From Zonotrichia leucophrys gambelii (Eukaryota > Chordata > Aves > Passeriformes > Passerellidae), in the NCBI RefSeq assembly GCF_028769735.1, contig NC_088172.1, positions 59,427,075-59,491,074 of the forward strand: a stretch of 64,000 bases of DNA, written 5' to 3'. The notes below the pieces were generated by a model. It was not told the DNA's origin. It ran no database searches and saw nothing but the letters and a program-made list of their open reading frames with translations. This document shows positions 1 through 12,732 of the stretch, one piece after another. How positions within the stretch are numbered: the first letter of the stretch is position 1; each line of letters starts with the position of its first letter. The position numbers and the translations under genes are program-made.

Positions 1-1310
1 GCCACTAAGGTACCACATTTCTTCTGTAGTGTATACATTATGTATCTACAATGTATTTACCTTTTTCTTACAATATAAATCGGCAAAAATATAAAACAGT
101 TACGCAAGATGTATAAAACTATTTGTAGCTTCTCTTTTGGCTCTTGTTGCAAACCTGAAGACCTTTGGGGTTTTTTTTGAGAGTAGTGAAAAGGCTGATG
201 AGTCTTCTAAATCAGACAGCATTGAATTGCAGCAGTATTGCATAGTAGTGTTCAGCATTTCTTAGTGTTTTCTGATAAATGAAACATTTTTCGTTTCAAA
301 GTTTATTAGCAGTGTAATACTTAAGAGTGAAGTGGCATGTTTTATATTTTCTTGGCTATTTAATTCTAGGGTGGGTTTTTTGTAACAGATTTCTTTAGGA
401 AATGGATTGTCAAATACTGCATTTACAGAAATTTCAGGATGTGATTTAAATACACATTTTAAATGTTACAATATTATGAAAGTGCTCTAGTTTTGCTTGA
501 TTTCTTTACAATATTTCTTTATAGAAACCTTCCTACCTGTAGTGGTTAGCTGGAGTCAGATTGTCTATGGAATACTTTTCTTCCTATTTGCCCCAGCTTT
601 TCTGCCAGCTCAACATAAAAGTCATACAAAACTCCTCATCCTCCTAGAAGAACGGGGCTCAGAATATTGATGTGGTGTTTTCTGGGTGACAGCTGAAGTC
701 CTCAGACAACAGCTTGGCATGAGCAGCCAGCACAGTGGGGAGCAGGGCAGATGCACAGGGATGGGTTGGGGACAACAGCTGACTCCTGACTGCAGGTTTA
801 GGGCAGGTCTAAATCCATGAAAGGCTCAGCTTGAAGATTAAAGAACCCTATTTTGGTGAAACTTCATGCTCCATTCCAGGAAAAGGCATGAGACTTCCTA
901 CGTGCCATTGCAGCAGAGCCATTACTGGATTCTGTGAATTTTTGTAGGAGCAGCCTTTTTGGACATCAGTTCAGTGACTCACTTCTCTTGTTTGGCATTT
1001 TATACCTTTGAAACCAAGTTTTTGTTCACAGAAAAGAAACAATTTATTCTCCTTCCTCCTGCATATATTGAGCTGGCAAACAGGTAGGAGTTAGAAGGCA
1101 TGTTACTTTGCTACTCTTTTGGTTGGTCACATTAGAAACAAAAGAAGTCTCTTCTGCTTGCCTTGCACCTCTCTGCTTGAGTGTTTTCAAGATGTGTAGG
1201 GTTTGCATTAAGCCATTTAGAGCATATCACCAAGGTACTAGAGAAGCAGAGAAAATATAAACAGAGTCGTGAAAAATGTGAATCTGATTTGCTTTGTCTT
1301 AAAATAGAGA
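1..1310. other. UST intron sequence, left edge
   Basis: AT-rich non-coding sequence, taken as intron because the next supported feature of the host gene is an internal UST exon downstream on the + strand. No exon-like conserved reading frame, RNA gene or repeat family was recognised. The upstream UST exon, which should end with the first two bases of an arginine codon followed by a GT donor, was looked for by eye and not found. Confidence 0.6.
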
Positions 1311-2970
1311 TGTAGAGTTATTTAAGGTAGAAAAGATCCTTAAGATCAAGTCCAGTTGTTAACACAGGACTGCCAAATCTGCCACTAAGCCATGTCCCTG
1401 TGTGCCACATCTACATGTCTTTTAAACACTTCCAGGGATGTGGACTCAATCACTCCCCCAGACAGCTTGTCCCAATGCCTGACAACCTATTCCACAAAAA
1501 AAATTTCTGAACATCCAGTCTAAATCTCCCCAGTGCAACTTGAGGCTGTTTCCTCTTGCCTGGTCACTTGTTCCTTGGCAGAAGAGATCAATCCCCACTT
1601 GGCTACAAACCTCCTTTCAGATAGTTGTAGAGAGCAGTAAGATTTTCCATGAACCTCCTTTTCTCCCAGCTCTCTCAGCAATTTCTCATATGAATTATTG
1701 TCTAGACCCTTTACCAGCTCTGTTGCCCTTCTCTGGACACACTCCAGCACCTCAGTGTCCTTCTTGTAGTGAGGGGGCCCAAAACTGAGCTGAGGTGTGG
1801 CCACACCTGTGCTGGATAGAGGGGGAGATCAGAGCTGGCCACACTGTTGCTGATCCAGGCCAGGATGCCGCTGGCCTTGGCCACCTGGGCACACACTGGC
1901 TCATGTTTGGCAGCTGCTGACCAGCACCCCCAGGTCCTTTTCTACCAAGCAGCTTTCCAGCCACTCTGCCCCCAGCCTGTAGTGCTGCTTGGGGTTGTTG
2001 TGACCCAGGTGCAGGACCCAGCACCGGGCCTTGTTGAGCCTTATACAATTGCCCATCAATCCAGGCTGCCCAGAGCCCTCTGCAGAGCCTTCCTACCCTC
2101 CATCAGATCAACACTCCTGCCCAACTTGGTGTTGTCTGAAGGTGCACTTGATCCCCTCATCCAGATCATTGGTAAAGCTGGTAACCAGAAGCTGTTAAAC
2201 AGAACTGGTCCATCCTGAGCCCTGGGTAACACCCCCTGTGACTGTCTGCCAGCTGGATGTAACTCCATTCGCCACCATTCCTGGCTCAGCTGTCCAGTTC
2301 TTCACCCAGCAAATTCTGCACCCATCCAAGCTATGAGCACCAGTTTGTCCTGGAGGGTGCTGGAGGAAGCTGTCACAGGCTTTGCTGAAGTCCAGGCAGA
2401 CAACATCCACAGCCTTGCCCCCATCCACTGAGCAGGTCACCTTGGAGGAGGAGGTCAGCTTGGCTAAGCAGAACCTGCTTTTCACAAACCCAGGGTGGCT
2501 GGACCTGGTCCCCTGGTTGTCGTGCATGTGCCCTGTGATGGCACACAGGATCATCTGTTCTACAGCCTTCCCTGGCCCTGATGTCAATCAGGCTGAGAGG
2601 CCTGTGCTTCCCTGGAGTCTCCATCCAGCCCTTCTTATAGACGGGCTCGCGTTTGCTGACTTCCAGTAACAGGGACCTCCCCACTTATCCAGTACTGTTG
2701 GTGAGTGATGCAAAGTGGCTCAGTAAGCACTCCTGCCATCTCCTTCTGTACCCTGGGGTGGATCCCATCTGGCCCAGTAGACCTGTGTGTAGCTAACTGG
2801 TGTAACTGCTCACTGACTGTTTCCTCTTGTATTAAGAGGACTTCTTTCTGCTCCCTGTCTTCCAACTTGGGGCTGGATACCCCAAAAATAACTAGTCTTT
2901 TATTAAAGCCTGAGGCAAAGAAAGCATTAAATACCTTAGCTTTTTCCTCATCCTTGTTGGTGCTTCTCAG
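1311..2970 (-). mobile_element. CR1 LINE, 5'-truncated, inactive
   Basis: Read on the minus strand, this is the 3' two-thirds of a chicken-repeat-1 (CR1) non-LTR retrotransposon. Translated pieces in several frames follow the CR1 reverse transcriptase in order. At about 2790-2965 is the stretch before the RT fingers (KAKVFNAFFAS, then STGPDGIHPRVQKEMAGVL). At 2380-2590 are palm motifs including VDVVCLDFSKACDS. At 2060-2250 is [20 protein letters not shown], and at 1690-1800 is the C-terminal motif [16 protein letters not shown]. The element is dead: frames shift repeatedly, and the YADD/FADD catalytic region (about 2125-2145) is missing roughly 11 bp. The 3' tail near 1311-1340 has decayed from the usual short ATTCTATG-type repeats. 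The far 5' boundary is uncertain by some tens of bases. It lies antisense to UST. Confidence 0.93.
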
Positions 2971-5900
2971 CTTCCCAAACAGTAGTAAAACAAACTTGTT
3001 GGTTTTTTTTGAATTGCTGATGTGAATAGCAGCAGTGACAAATCAGTAATTTTCTGCCTTTGTGCCCTGTACCTGCTTATAAACCTGTCAGCACTTAAAG
3101 CTCTCTGATTATTCAGACAAGCATTTACTTATGATTGTTTCCAAGTGAAAACAAGCAAAAAAAAAAAGAAAAAAAAGGCTATATCTTCTTTCCAGAATAA
3201 ATCTCTAGTGGAAGTGAGCTAAGCCTTCAGTGATGAGTTTGAGTACATGCGTGTTTCTGAAGCCCCATTAGTTTTGCTGAACAAAGTTCTAAAACCTTGA
3301 AAATCTCATCCTGACCTGAATGCTTGCCAAGGCCATTTTCCTGTCGTTCTTGAACAGTTTTTAAAGAGTGCCTGTTGGTTCAGCTGAGTAAATTAATCTC
3401 CCTTTACTGCATCTTCATCTTCTGATTCAGTACTATCTTTTCTCAATCCAAAGTAGTGTGAAGAGGCAGACAAAAGGTAAATATTAAAAGGAGACATGAA
3501 AGCAAAAATTTTTCCAGCTTCAAACAGAAGATAAAAAACTGTCTTGTTCTTCTTTCATGTTAGTGAATTTCTACATAGCCCTTGTCACAGAGAAAGCTTT
3601 TATTCAAAGTGTTTTGCAGCTTCTGTTCTCAGTCTGTCCAGTGCAGTGATGGTTAGCTTCAGAAGATGATGCCATGCTTCTGGAGGGTGGCTACTCGACC
3701 CAGTTCATTTCAGGACTGTTTCTTTTGTAGAAAGTGGTGCTGGTTGTTTGTGGATTTGGGGATGTTTATTGTCTTTTTCTGACTTGAAGTTTATATATTA
3801 ATATTACTGGTAAAAACATCCAAAGTGTTAATCAGGAGCAAATATTAAATAATGTCTCTAAGGAGGTAAAGATTTATGTGTTGATATATTTGCTGAGATT
3901 CCAGGTGTTGCTGGTAGATCCAGGGAGTACAGTGTGGAAGTGCAGAAGCTGTGAAGAAGCAGAATAACCTGCAGAGAGATAAAAAGCTGTTTCAGAATAG
4001 CTGCAGTTTGTTCACTGTGCATTACCATGAGTGCCTGTTGTCATCTACTTAGTCCAAGGAAAAAATATTCAGGAAGAGGCTTCAAATTCGTGGAAAAGCC
4101 CCCCTTGATTTCTCAGTAATCTGCTGAATTAACTGTAACAGTCACTGGGCAGTGACTCAAGACACTTGGAGAGTGCTCCAAGTGTCACAGATTTCAGAGA
4201 AGCAGGAAGAATGTTTGCAGGAATGCAGAGGCGGGTGGCAAGGCCATGGTTTTGGGTAAGGATGAGTCAGGGATGTGGAGAATTGCACAACATCTCTTTT
4301 GGTCAGGGGAAAGGCAGCATGTCCCTCTCCAACATCAAACTCTTCTCTTCAGGGCATGCACTTACAGAGCCCAGTTTGGGCAGAGCAGGGAGCTTGGGCA
4401 TTCTTTCCTGTCTTGGGGTAAGTGAATGGTGCAGCTGAGTGTGTAAAAATCTAATGACATGCCTTTGTCAGTGGCTGGTGGGTTTTGCTTGAAGGCTGGC
4501 TGATCAGGGCAGGGTGAAGTCAGAGAAAGGAGAAGCATTAAAACAACCACCCAGAAAGTGAGACAGACTTTTTCATGTCTCTCTGGAGCTATGAATTCTT
4601 TGCTTTCTGCAGTAGCTATGGGCCACTGAGAGATAAAGCACCAATTCTACTTAATTTTACAGTTTAATTAGCCCTTATAATTCAGTTCAGTATATCTTAC
4701 TTGTTCAGAGTCAGGATGAATTATCACCCAGCACTGCTGTGCCAGGAGTCATCCTTTCTGTGCTGTCAGGCTGCTGCCCTCTTCTTCCTTTCAGCTGCAG
4801 TTTTTGATATCTTAAGTGTGTATTTAGCATGTGTGCATGTGCTTAAGGGAGGGGACAACACTTCACTTTCGACATAAGTTTCTAAAGAAATGAAATCCAT
4901 GCAGCAGTTTCAGGTGTCCTGCCTGTCTTTCCATCCTCTCTCCTCCTGAACTGCTAAATAAGTTCTCAACATGTTGGCCACTTTGAAACCACATTGAGTA
5001 GGTCACTAGACTTCTGAGACAGCCACACTGCAGGTACATCTGCTGAAGGCAAAGCCATGCAGAACAGAGCTGGTGGGCTTTGTGCTGGGCCACAGCCAGC
5101 AGTCACCTCCCTGTGCCCTGCTTGGATGCCAGGCCCTGCTCTGTTGTGTCCTTGCTCGATGTGAGAGCTGTGGGGAGGCAGGTTTGGGGGAGGAGAGAAA
5201 GGTCTGTAGGTCTTCTTCTTGGGAACGAGCTTGCCTTTAGTCCCTAGAATCCACATAAGAAATATTTCCAGTTTTCTGTTTTTCATTAGCAGGGTTCATG
5301 TGTAAAGTTCTTGTTTTTCTTGAAACAAGCCTTTTTTGGTAGACAGTCTGTATCAACATTGTTGAGAATTTTTTTTATTACTTTTTTGCACAGATTAAAT
5401 GGCCAACACTAACTAATAAAAATGAGTAAATTGAGCTGCTGTAGCAGCCAGACAGTGTCACATGCAGCAGTGCTGGTCAGGTTGTCAATTTTCCTTCAAC
5501 TCTGACCTGAATTCTGACCTATGGGTAGCAATAAATCACATGCTATGTGAAGGCAGGGATGGAGAGAGAAATTCTGGATAAGCCCAAAACAAAACTTGAT
5601 TTCTGAATGTCGCTGAGCTTTTTTTGTTAGTCATTGTTAGTGTTTTTTCTCATTCAGAAGCAGCTTTAAAAATTGTGTTTTAACACAGCACTTTGATATT
5701 ACACCATTCTCTTGTTCTTGCAAAATGTGTCTATAGCTAACAAACAAAAAGGAGGTAAATCTGGATGAATTAACTATATCATGTGAATAAGCTTCGTGTT
5801 TGAAAGCTGAAGCACGCTCTGTGCTGCAGCTTGTGTTTGGAAGCCTTGCATGTTAGTTTGTTGATAATTTGGAAGGGCTGGATGATACATTTACAGTATT

Positions 5901-8900
5901 TTTTTTTTGACAAATAAGCATCTTGCTTTGCAATGACTTAAACTAAGTATGTATGTCTTCGGTCCGTTGATTTGGAAATAGAATTTCCCTTTTTTCTAGA
6001 CTGACTGGAGGTCAGTAAAACCAGAGTGATTCTGTGGTGCTGTTTTCATTGTCTTAGAGTCATGCAATTCTGGTCACAACACCCAGATTTTTTAGTAATT
6101 TGAGGAATATTGTTTCTTCTTTTCTTTGGAACAAGTAGTGCCACACAGTGTGTTCATGTTTTGTAGAACATGTCTGTTATGTCTGTTAACCACGCTCCAC
6201 TAGCATTTGAAAGGAGGGTGTTGAGCAAATGCATGGACCTGGCATAACAAGATGCTAAATGTTCAGGACCCTTTGAGTAAATTCAGGTATACTTTGTACA
6301 AAGAGCAGTGGTTGGGTCAGCTTGCATCACTGACTTTTTACAGCTGTGGGAGGGATTGGGCTCTTTGAATGCCTTCTTGAATCAACATCTTGAAACAATG
6401 ATTGCAGCCTAAGATTATCTATTAAAGTAATTTTATGTTGTGGGATTTTTTTCTCCTTTAAAAAAAAAAAAATACACACTTAGGAAAATGTCATTAAAAA
6501 TATGGTAGCAAAAAAAAAAAGTTACCCTCTGGGCAAGCTGTTAAAAGTAGGGAAATGTCAGCTAAACTCAAGCATGGCCTTAACACTGTGTCTTTATGTG
6601 TGTTCTTTATAATCTGTACTTTTTGCTAACACATCATGAAACACTTTCTACCATCATGTGAGGTCTGCCTTGTAAAGTACACATTTCATGAATGGCCACA
6701 TGGTGCTGTAATCCCTCCTACATATTTTTTTTTCCTTTTTTATACTACCTTTTTTTAATTATGTGAGTGTGTAATGATGCTTTTTAACTGTGGCTTGATG
6801 GAAGGTTAAGCACAAATCTCATGTGCAGCTTGACCTTTATGTGATCTAAGCAGGGTTTTTTGGGGGTTTATTTTTTTTTTTTAAAGCATTGCTTTCTGGT
6901 GAATTTTTCCACACATTTTAAGCTAATTTAATTTAGAATTTATTCCCCTAGCTTTCCTGTGTTCTTTGCATAATACACTTTTTATCTTTCATTCAGTTCA
7001 TAATATGATATGTTCAGAATAGAGATTGTTGCTTGAAATCTAGTTACTGAAGGTGGGGTCAGGCATGTCTCCTCAATTATCCTGTTTTTACTGTTTTCAG
7101 CTTCCATGCTTACAGTCACACTGCAGATTATCAGTTTTGGGAGTAACTTGATTTAAGAAAGATGATAATTAATCCACAGGGGACCAAAAGAGAATACGAA
7201 GAATGAACAGAGATTTTAAAAATTTACCTAAAATCACAGGAAAAGAAAAACAAATAGAGAAGACAGGGAAAGAGAGGACTGTTATAACACTTCTGATTTT
7301 TTCATTTTTAAGTTTAAAAGAATCTGCAGAGAAAAAGGGGCTATGCAGTTCTTAATGAATAATAATAACACAAGTGGTGGACTGAAATTACTATTGAGTT
7401 CTAGATCAGACATTTAGAAGAAGGTTAGAACAACAAGGGCAGCAAAGCAATAGAATAGATTATACTTCAGGATTTTGAAGCTGGTAGTGGCAGTTGCATA
7501 GCTGATCCTGCCTTCAGAAAAAAAGATGGACAGTGACAGTTCTGAATAATTTTGAAGCTTTTTTACCCTTGATGAATAAGTTTAAACCTGAAGCTTCCAT
7601 CTTTCAGAAAGGAAATGGAAGTCTTGATCACCAGTAAATAGAGATCTGCTAGAGATTCTAAATCACCAGTAATAGAGAATCTGCTGCACTTGATAAATTC
7701 TTTCAATAGTGAACTGTTCTCTCAGATAATAAATTGAGTTATTTTTCCTCCTAATTTTTCAGAGAAGTTAAGTTGATTCCTTTTCCTTGGATCTCAGAGT
7801 CCATTTGTCCACTATGTAAAGACTCATCAAATTTTTCCCCTGTGTGCTTATGTATAATTTCTTACACACTGTCATGCAGTCATCTCTCAGGCTTCTCTGT
7901 ATTTTTTCCTTCTCATTCTCTTTGCAAGCTGGAGGCTTTAAATTTTTTTCATTACTTTTGTGATGCTGTATGAACTTTGTTCATGTTTTTCTGAAAATGG
8001 ACTCTGTGAATGGTCACGAGTCTGTGTCAGGCCATTACTCCTCTCTCCTCCTGCTTCTCAGTAAAAGGGAAACTAGGATTATTATTGTGGCCTGTAAGTT
8101 TTCCCACACTGCTGATAATATGTGGAAGTATGCATATCCTTGCCAGAACTACTCCTTCCCTGTGAATATGCTCTGCTTCAGGTTCTAGATGCTTTGGGTT
8201 TCATTGCTGTACTACAGTGCAAAATATTTTCTTAGGCCTTTCTTGCCTGGTGGCTCAAGTGGCTCTTTACCAGCAAACCACTCCCTTCATTATTCCCTCC
8301 TTTTGCAGCTTTGTTTTCTGAAAATATTATCACTTTGCATGTAGCTTCTGAATCACAGGTTATCACATTAAACTGTGTAGGTTCAAAGCCTCAAGCAGAG
8401 TGGCATCCACAATCCCTCTCTGACAGCAGATTTTCACATCTGTGACAGGGCAGTCATGTTACAGCTTTCACTTACATTGATTTTTATATTCTATACATTG
8501 CATACATGATATGTACTGCTGAGTTACAATGATCTATTTTTTTTGTTATGCGCAGTTTACTGTATTTCAGTTTGCATGTGGACACTCCTGACATTGACTT
8601 GCTCTCTGCAACAGCCATTTCCATGGGATGGCTAGAGTCACCCATGCTTCCCTTGATAAATGCGTTCATACAGGAAGATGAATATGCAATGCTGAGTACA
8701 TTGCAGCATCCTTTGCATAATAACCTTCCTAAGAAGTTGAGCCCCAAGATTTTATTCTAATGTAACTACCTCAGCCAAATCTGTGGTCTCATCCAATTTT
8801 GAAAATGCATCTTTTCTACCTATCATGTTTGTTGGTTTAATACTTTCCAAAGAGCTGTATCAGCTATTCTACTATTTGCAGGAAATTTATTGTAATACTT

Positions 8901-9653
8901 TGTAATTAGTTTTCCTATTCTTCTGTGCAAATACATAACATTTGCATCTCTGAATTACAGTGAAACATTAATCAGAGTTCCAGAGAAATCCTGAGCCAGA
9001 CCTCTGGAAGAAAGTCTTAAATACAGGGTATCTGGAATTAGGTGATTTCAATTAATGTGGAGTTTAGCTGCTGTTAGTCTTTTATGGAGAGTTAGTGTTT
9101 ATTCTTTTACTTGTTTCCAGCTGTAACTTTGCATTACATAAATGAAAACATAATTAGTATTTCCTTTACTTTACTTGGGACCCATGCAGGACACTTATCT
9201 GTGTTGGTGCTGTTCATTGTGAATTTATATATTAAACTTCTCTGATATCCTCAGCAGAATGAAAAATATAGGGTAGAAAGAAGACCCTAATTGTTTAGCA
9301 TGCATAAATGACTGACAAAATACAGCCTAAAATGTTTTGGTAGATTTACAGGATAGTGAAGTAGAGAAATACAAGACTTTACAGTGTTATCTTTTAGCCA
9401 TTCGCTGGTCTGAGGCAGCTTACTAAACAATTCCTAAAGGACTCTGTTGTAATTTTACAGTGACCCAGACACATCACTTCAGAAACTGAAATTTCTATTA
9501 TTGAAATCTCAGGTCCAGAAAGGGTGATTGATGAGGAGTGTGCACTATTTTACTGTTAACTTTGAACCACTGGGCATTTTGAATCCCTGCACACACCTCT
9601 CATTGAAGGACAGGCCAGTCAAAGATAAAGTTTTGAAATTAAAATACTTGTTT
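2971..9653. other. UST intron sequence, no recognised gene
   Basis: About 6.7 kb of AT-rich non-coding sequence. It contains simple A or T runs (for example near 3159-3176, 5900-5910, 6459-6472 and 6870-6882) but no conserved exon, RNA gene or recognisable transposon. The open frames here are short, lack similarity to known families by eye, and behave like chance ORFs. Confidence 0.55.
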
Positions 9654-9810
9654 CATAGAATCATAAATTTGTTAAGGTTGGAAAAGACTGCTGAGGTCAT
9701 CAAGTCCAACTGTTAACTACACTGCCAAGTCCACCACTAAGCCACGTCCCTGAGTGCTGCACCTACATGTTTTTTGAAAGCTTCCAAGGATGACAATTAC
9801 ATCACCTGTC
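9654..9810 (-). mobile_element. CR1 LINE 3'-end fragment
   Basis: A short reverse-strand CR1 tail. On the + strand it starts with the typical CATAGAATCATAAA end and continues with TTAAGGTTGGAAAAGACT, the complement of the conserved CR1 3' end. It then passes into the last coding bases around the CACTAAGCCACGTCCCTGAG block. The same block occurs at about 1383-1405 in the larger reverse-strand CR1, so both probably belong to the same or closely related subfamilies. It is truncated after about 155 bp. Confidence 0.9.
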
Positions 9811-12378
9811 TGCATTGCTTGTTTTGTGTCTGGGATAAATTAGAGAGCGATAACAAAAAACCAGACTGGCATAACTTTAAGTTCAGCTTGCTGGGGAGAG
9901 GCAGCCTCATTAGTACTCGGCAAGAAAGGAAAAAGGCCTCATGAAGCCAAAGTTTTACATGAAGTCTGCTCTAGATAGTCCTTATACCAGTTCAGCTGTG
10001 CCAGCCTGTACTGTTATGACTGAAATAACCGTGTAGGTGACATAGGTGCATCAGTAGAGAAATGCCCTATACAAACTCCACCAATTCTAAAGAAAAGGTT
10101 GAGAGCATGACCACAGCATGAGGGTGAAGGCTGCAAGAGAGGCGCTACAGACAAGAGCAGAAAGATAAACTCTTGATTATGGAGGCTGGCAGTACCTCAG
10201 CCCATTCCTCTTTGCATCTCATCCCTTGGGAGGACCACTGGAGCATCCCAGAAGTGTCTGGTGTTTGTGTGGAGAGAATTGCTTTGCCACAAGTTCATGC
10301 TGATGCAAGATGTTATGAAAACTAGTATTTCAAAATAACTTTTTCAGAAGATATAAACATTGGGGTAACTGCATCTTATTTGAGCCCTAGAAAGGTGAAG
10401 GTTCTATGTTAGTGCTTTTACATGACCTCCCTGTGAAGCTGTGCTGCAGGGCAGGTAATGGAGCTCTAACATAATTGCTGAGTAAAGATGGCTGGGCAAT
10501 TGTACTCTCAGCACGTGATTCTTACTTGTATGGTGCTGAAAAAGGAAATTGTGCTTCCTTTATAAGAAGGAAACAACATGCCTGTTCCTATTAATTTTAT
10601 GTGGCTGTTGGTTCTTCTTTGCTTCCATTATACTGAACTTCTAGCAACCACTCTTTTTGTTTAAGGGGAAACAGTGTGTGTTGAAAGGGTGAGGCAGACG
10701 ACATTCTTCCAGAGAATAGGGTGGGAGTCGTCTTTTCCTTGAGGAGTTGTGATTTGCCTGCAAGGATGAAGTAACCATCTTCTGCTTGTATGAAGAGTTT
10801 TGTATTAAATGCAAAGTCAGCAGCCTCCTGAAGTGAAATGAAAAATAATAGGAGCTAAGAGAGCTTCCATTTTAAAGCAAATAACTTTGTTGATTTTTTC
10901 CCCCCAACTTGCAAGGGGTTTGGAAATGGTTTTAAATGAAAATTTTCATCATGTAAATAATAAAATTGGAATTCATCAGAAATGTGAAGGGGCAAGCTCA
11001 CATGCTTCTCAGGCTTTTTTAAATTTATTTTGCTTTTATTAAAAAAGACATAGGGTAATATATTATTAATGAGGCTAAAGATCATTGATTGAAGCTTGCA
11101 AATAGCTTTTTGGATGAGGACTCCAAAAAGACACCTTCAACAACAGATCAGTTAAAACAAATGGGATTTACTAGTGCATATAAAATAAATCAGGAGACAT
11201 TAAATACAGGAAAAATGTTGTAGGGGTTGGTGAACTATCCATTTGCAGTGCTCTGCTGGAGTTGTGGTATCCTGACCCACTCTTCCCAGTCGTGCCAATG
11301 TGCTGCTGGAGATGAGAATATTTGTGCAACTTCATCATGTGGGATCCAGTCATGATCCCATTCAGGGAAGGTAAGTCTGCTACTCAGGCTTAGAAAATAT
11401 GATCATGTCCCATTTTGAATCCTTCACAATAGGGGTTTGAGTGCAAATAAGGTGATGTGATGTATAATGAGAGCACGTATCTATTTTTTTGCAAGAGCAC
11501 TTTCATGTGGGTGTTGTTAATCTGAAAAGTTTCACTTGGGAGAGCATTTAATATGTTGTGATTGATAGGTATCTAAAAATATGCAGAACATACTTGAAGA
11601 GATGGAGCATTGATTTGCCCTTTTCTTCTTTAAATAGCTTAAGGTACTTGATTTTCTTTTAACTGTTAGGATTTTTTATGCTCTGTGAGTGCTACTTAGC
11701 TTCCATAAATGACTCCGAGTACAGTCGATAGAAACAAATGGCTGGAATTTGCAGTATTATAAACTATGTTTAAAAAAAAAAGCACATTTGAATAAGGACC
11801 AGAACAGACTTGATTTTTTTAATAATCCCTTGCTTGTTGCCTGGTGGAGCAACCCACAGCTGGGTGTATAGCAGCTGGTTACATTGTGCAGAAAATCAGA
11901 AATTTGAGCTGTCCTGTGTTTGGGGAAGGGGGGAGCATGCACAATCTGCATTTCAGAAATGGGAATTCCTCTGTAGCATTGTTTCCTCTTGGGATTATTG
12001 AGCTTGTGTGAGCCTCTTTTCTCAGGGCTTTTGGTCCTGAATTACTCAGGACTGTTCTCATTTTCAGAAACATGACCTTACCAGCAAAAGGGTGGGCTCT
12101 GGGAATATGGTGGGTTGGTTATGCAATCTCACCCCTCCTTTTACTTCAGAAAAATATATTACTTCAGTATATATTGAAAATTTCTATCAAGACAGTTATT
12201 AGCTGTCTGATTTTCATTTTTTGCTCCTCTGATGAGCTTTTAGGTTTAACATCCTCTACGGAACCTGGGGCAGGACATCCCTGCTCTCTTGGGTCTATAA
12301 ATCTTGTGATCTTTTTGTCTTAAGACAGCTTGCTGCTGACATCGCTTCTTACTCACTACTGCTTCCCCTTTTCCTTCA

Positions 12379-12408
12379 CCTCCACTCACCTCTCCTCCAC
12401 TCACCTCT
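12379..12408. repeat. 15-bp perfect tandem duplication
   Basis: The unit CCTCCACTCACCTCT occurs twice head to tail, in a pyrimidine-rich context. It is a small local duplication with no sign of function. Confidence 0.9.
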
Positions 12409-12690
12409 GTCTTTTGATTATTGCTATCTGCATCAAGCAGCAGGAGGATAATGTGTTCAGTAATTTAGATGCAATCCATTCTTTCCAGCAATTTCACTTG
12501 AAAAGTTTAGTTTTCAAAACTACCAGGCCAAGGCATCCACTCAGAGCTTTCTATTTGAGTAAATATTGTCAAAACTTTATGCCTACATTGTCTTGTGGTA
12601 TTTGCAGGAATGCCTTTTTTTTTTTTTTTCAAATACGGGTTTTATTTCTGTATAAAGATAAAAAGCAGCAAAGATAAGCTTAGAGAAGAA

Positions 12691-12732
12691 TTCAGGGTAC
12701 TAAAATTCAGGGTACTAAATTCAGGATATTTA
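12691..12732. repeat. Short tandem repeat, about 15-bp unit
   Basis: Two near-perfect copies of TTCAGGGTACTAAA, separated by a single A, are followed by a third diverged copy beginning TTCAGGATATTT. It is a small local expansion in intron sequence. Confidence 0.85.

Noticed and set aside
9654..9810. Possible tRNA-derived SINE
   Set aside because: There are no A and B boxes, and the sequence is explained fully by a CR1 3' end.
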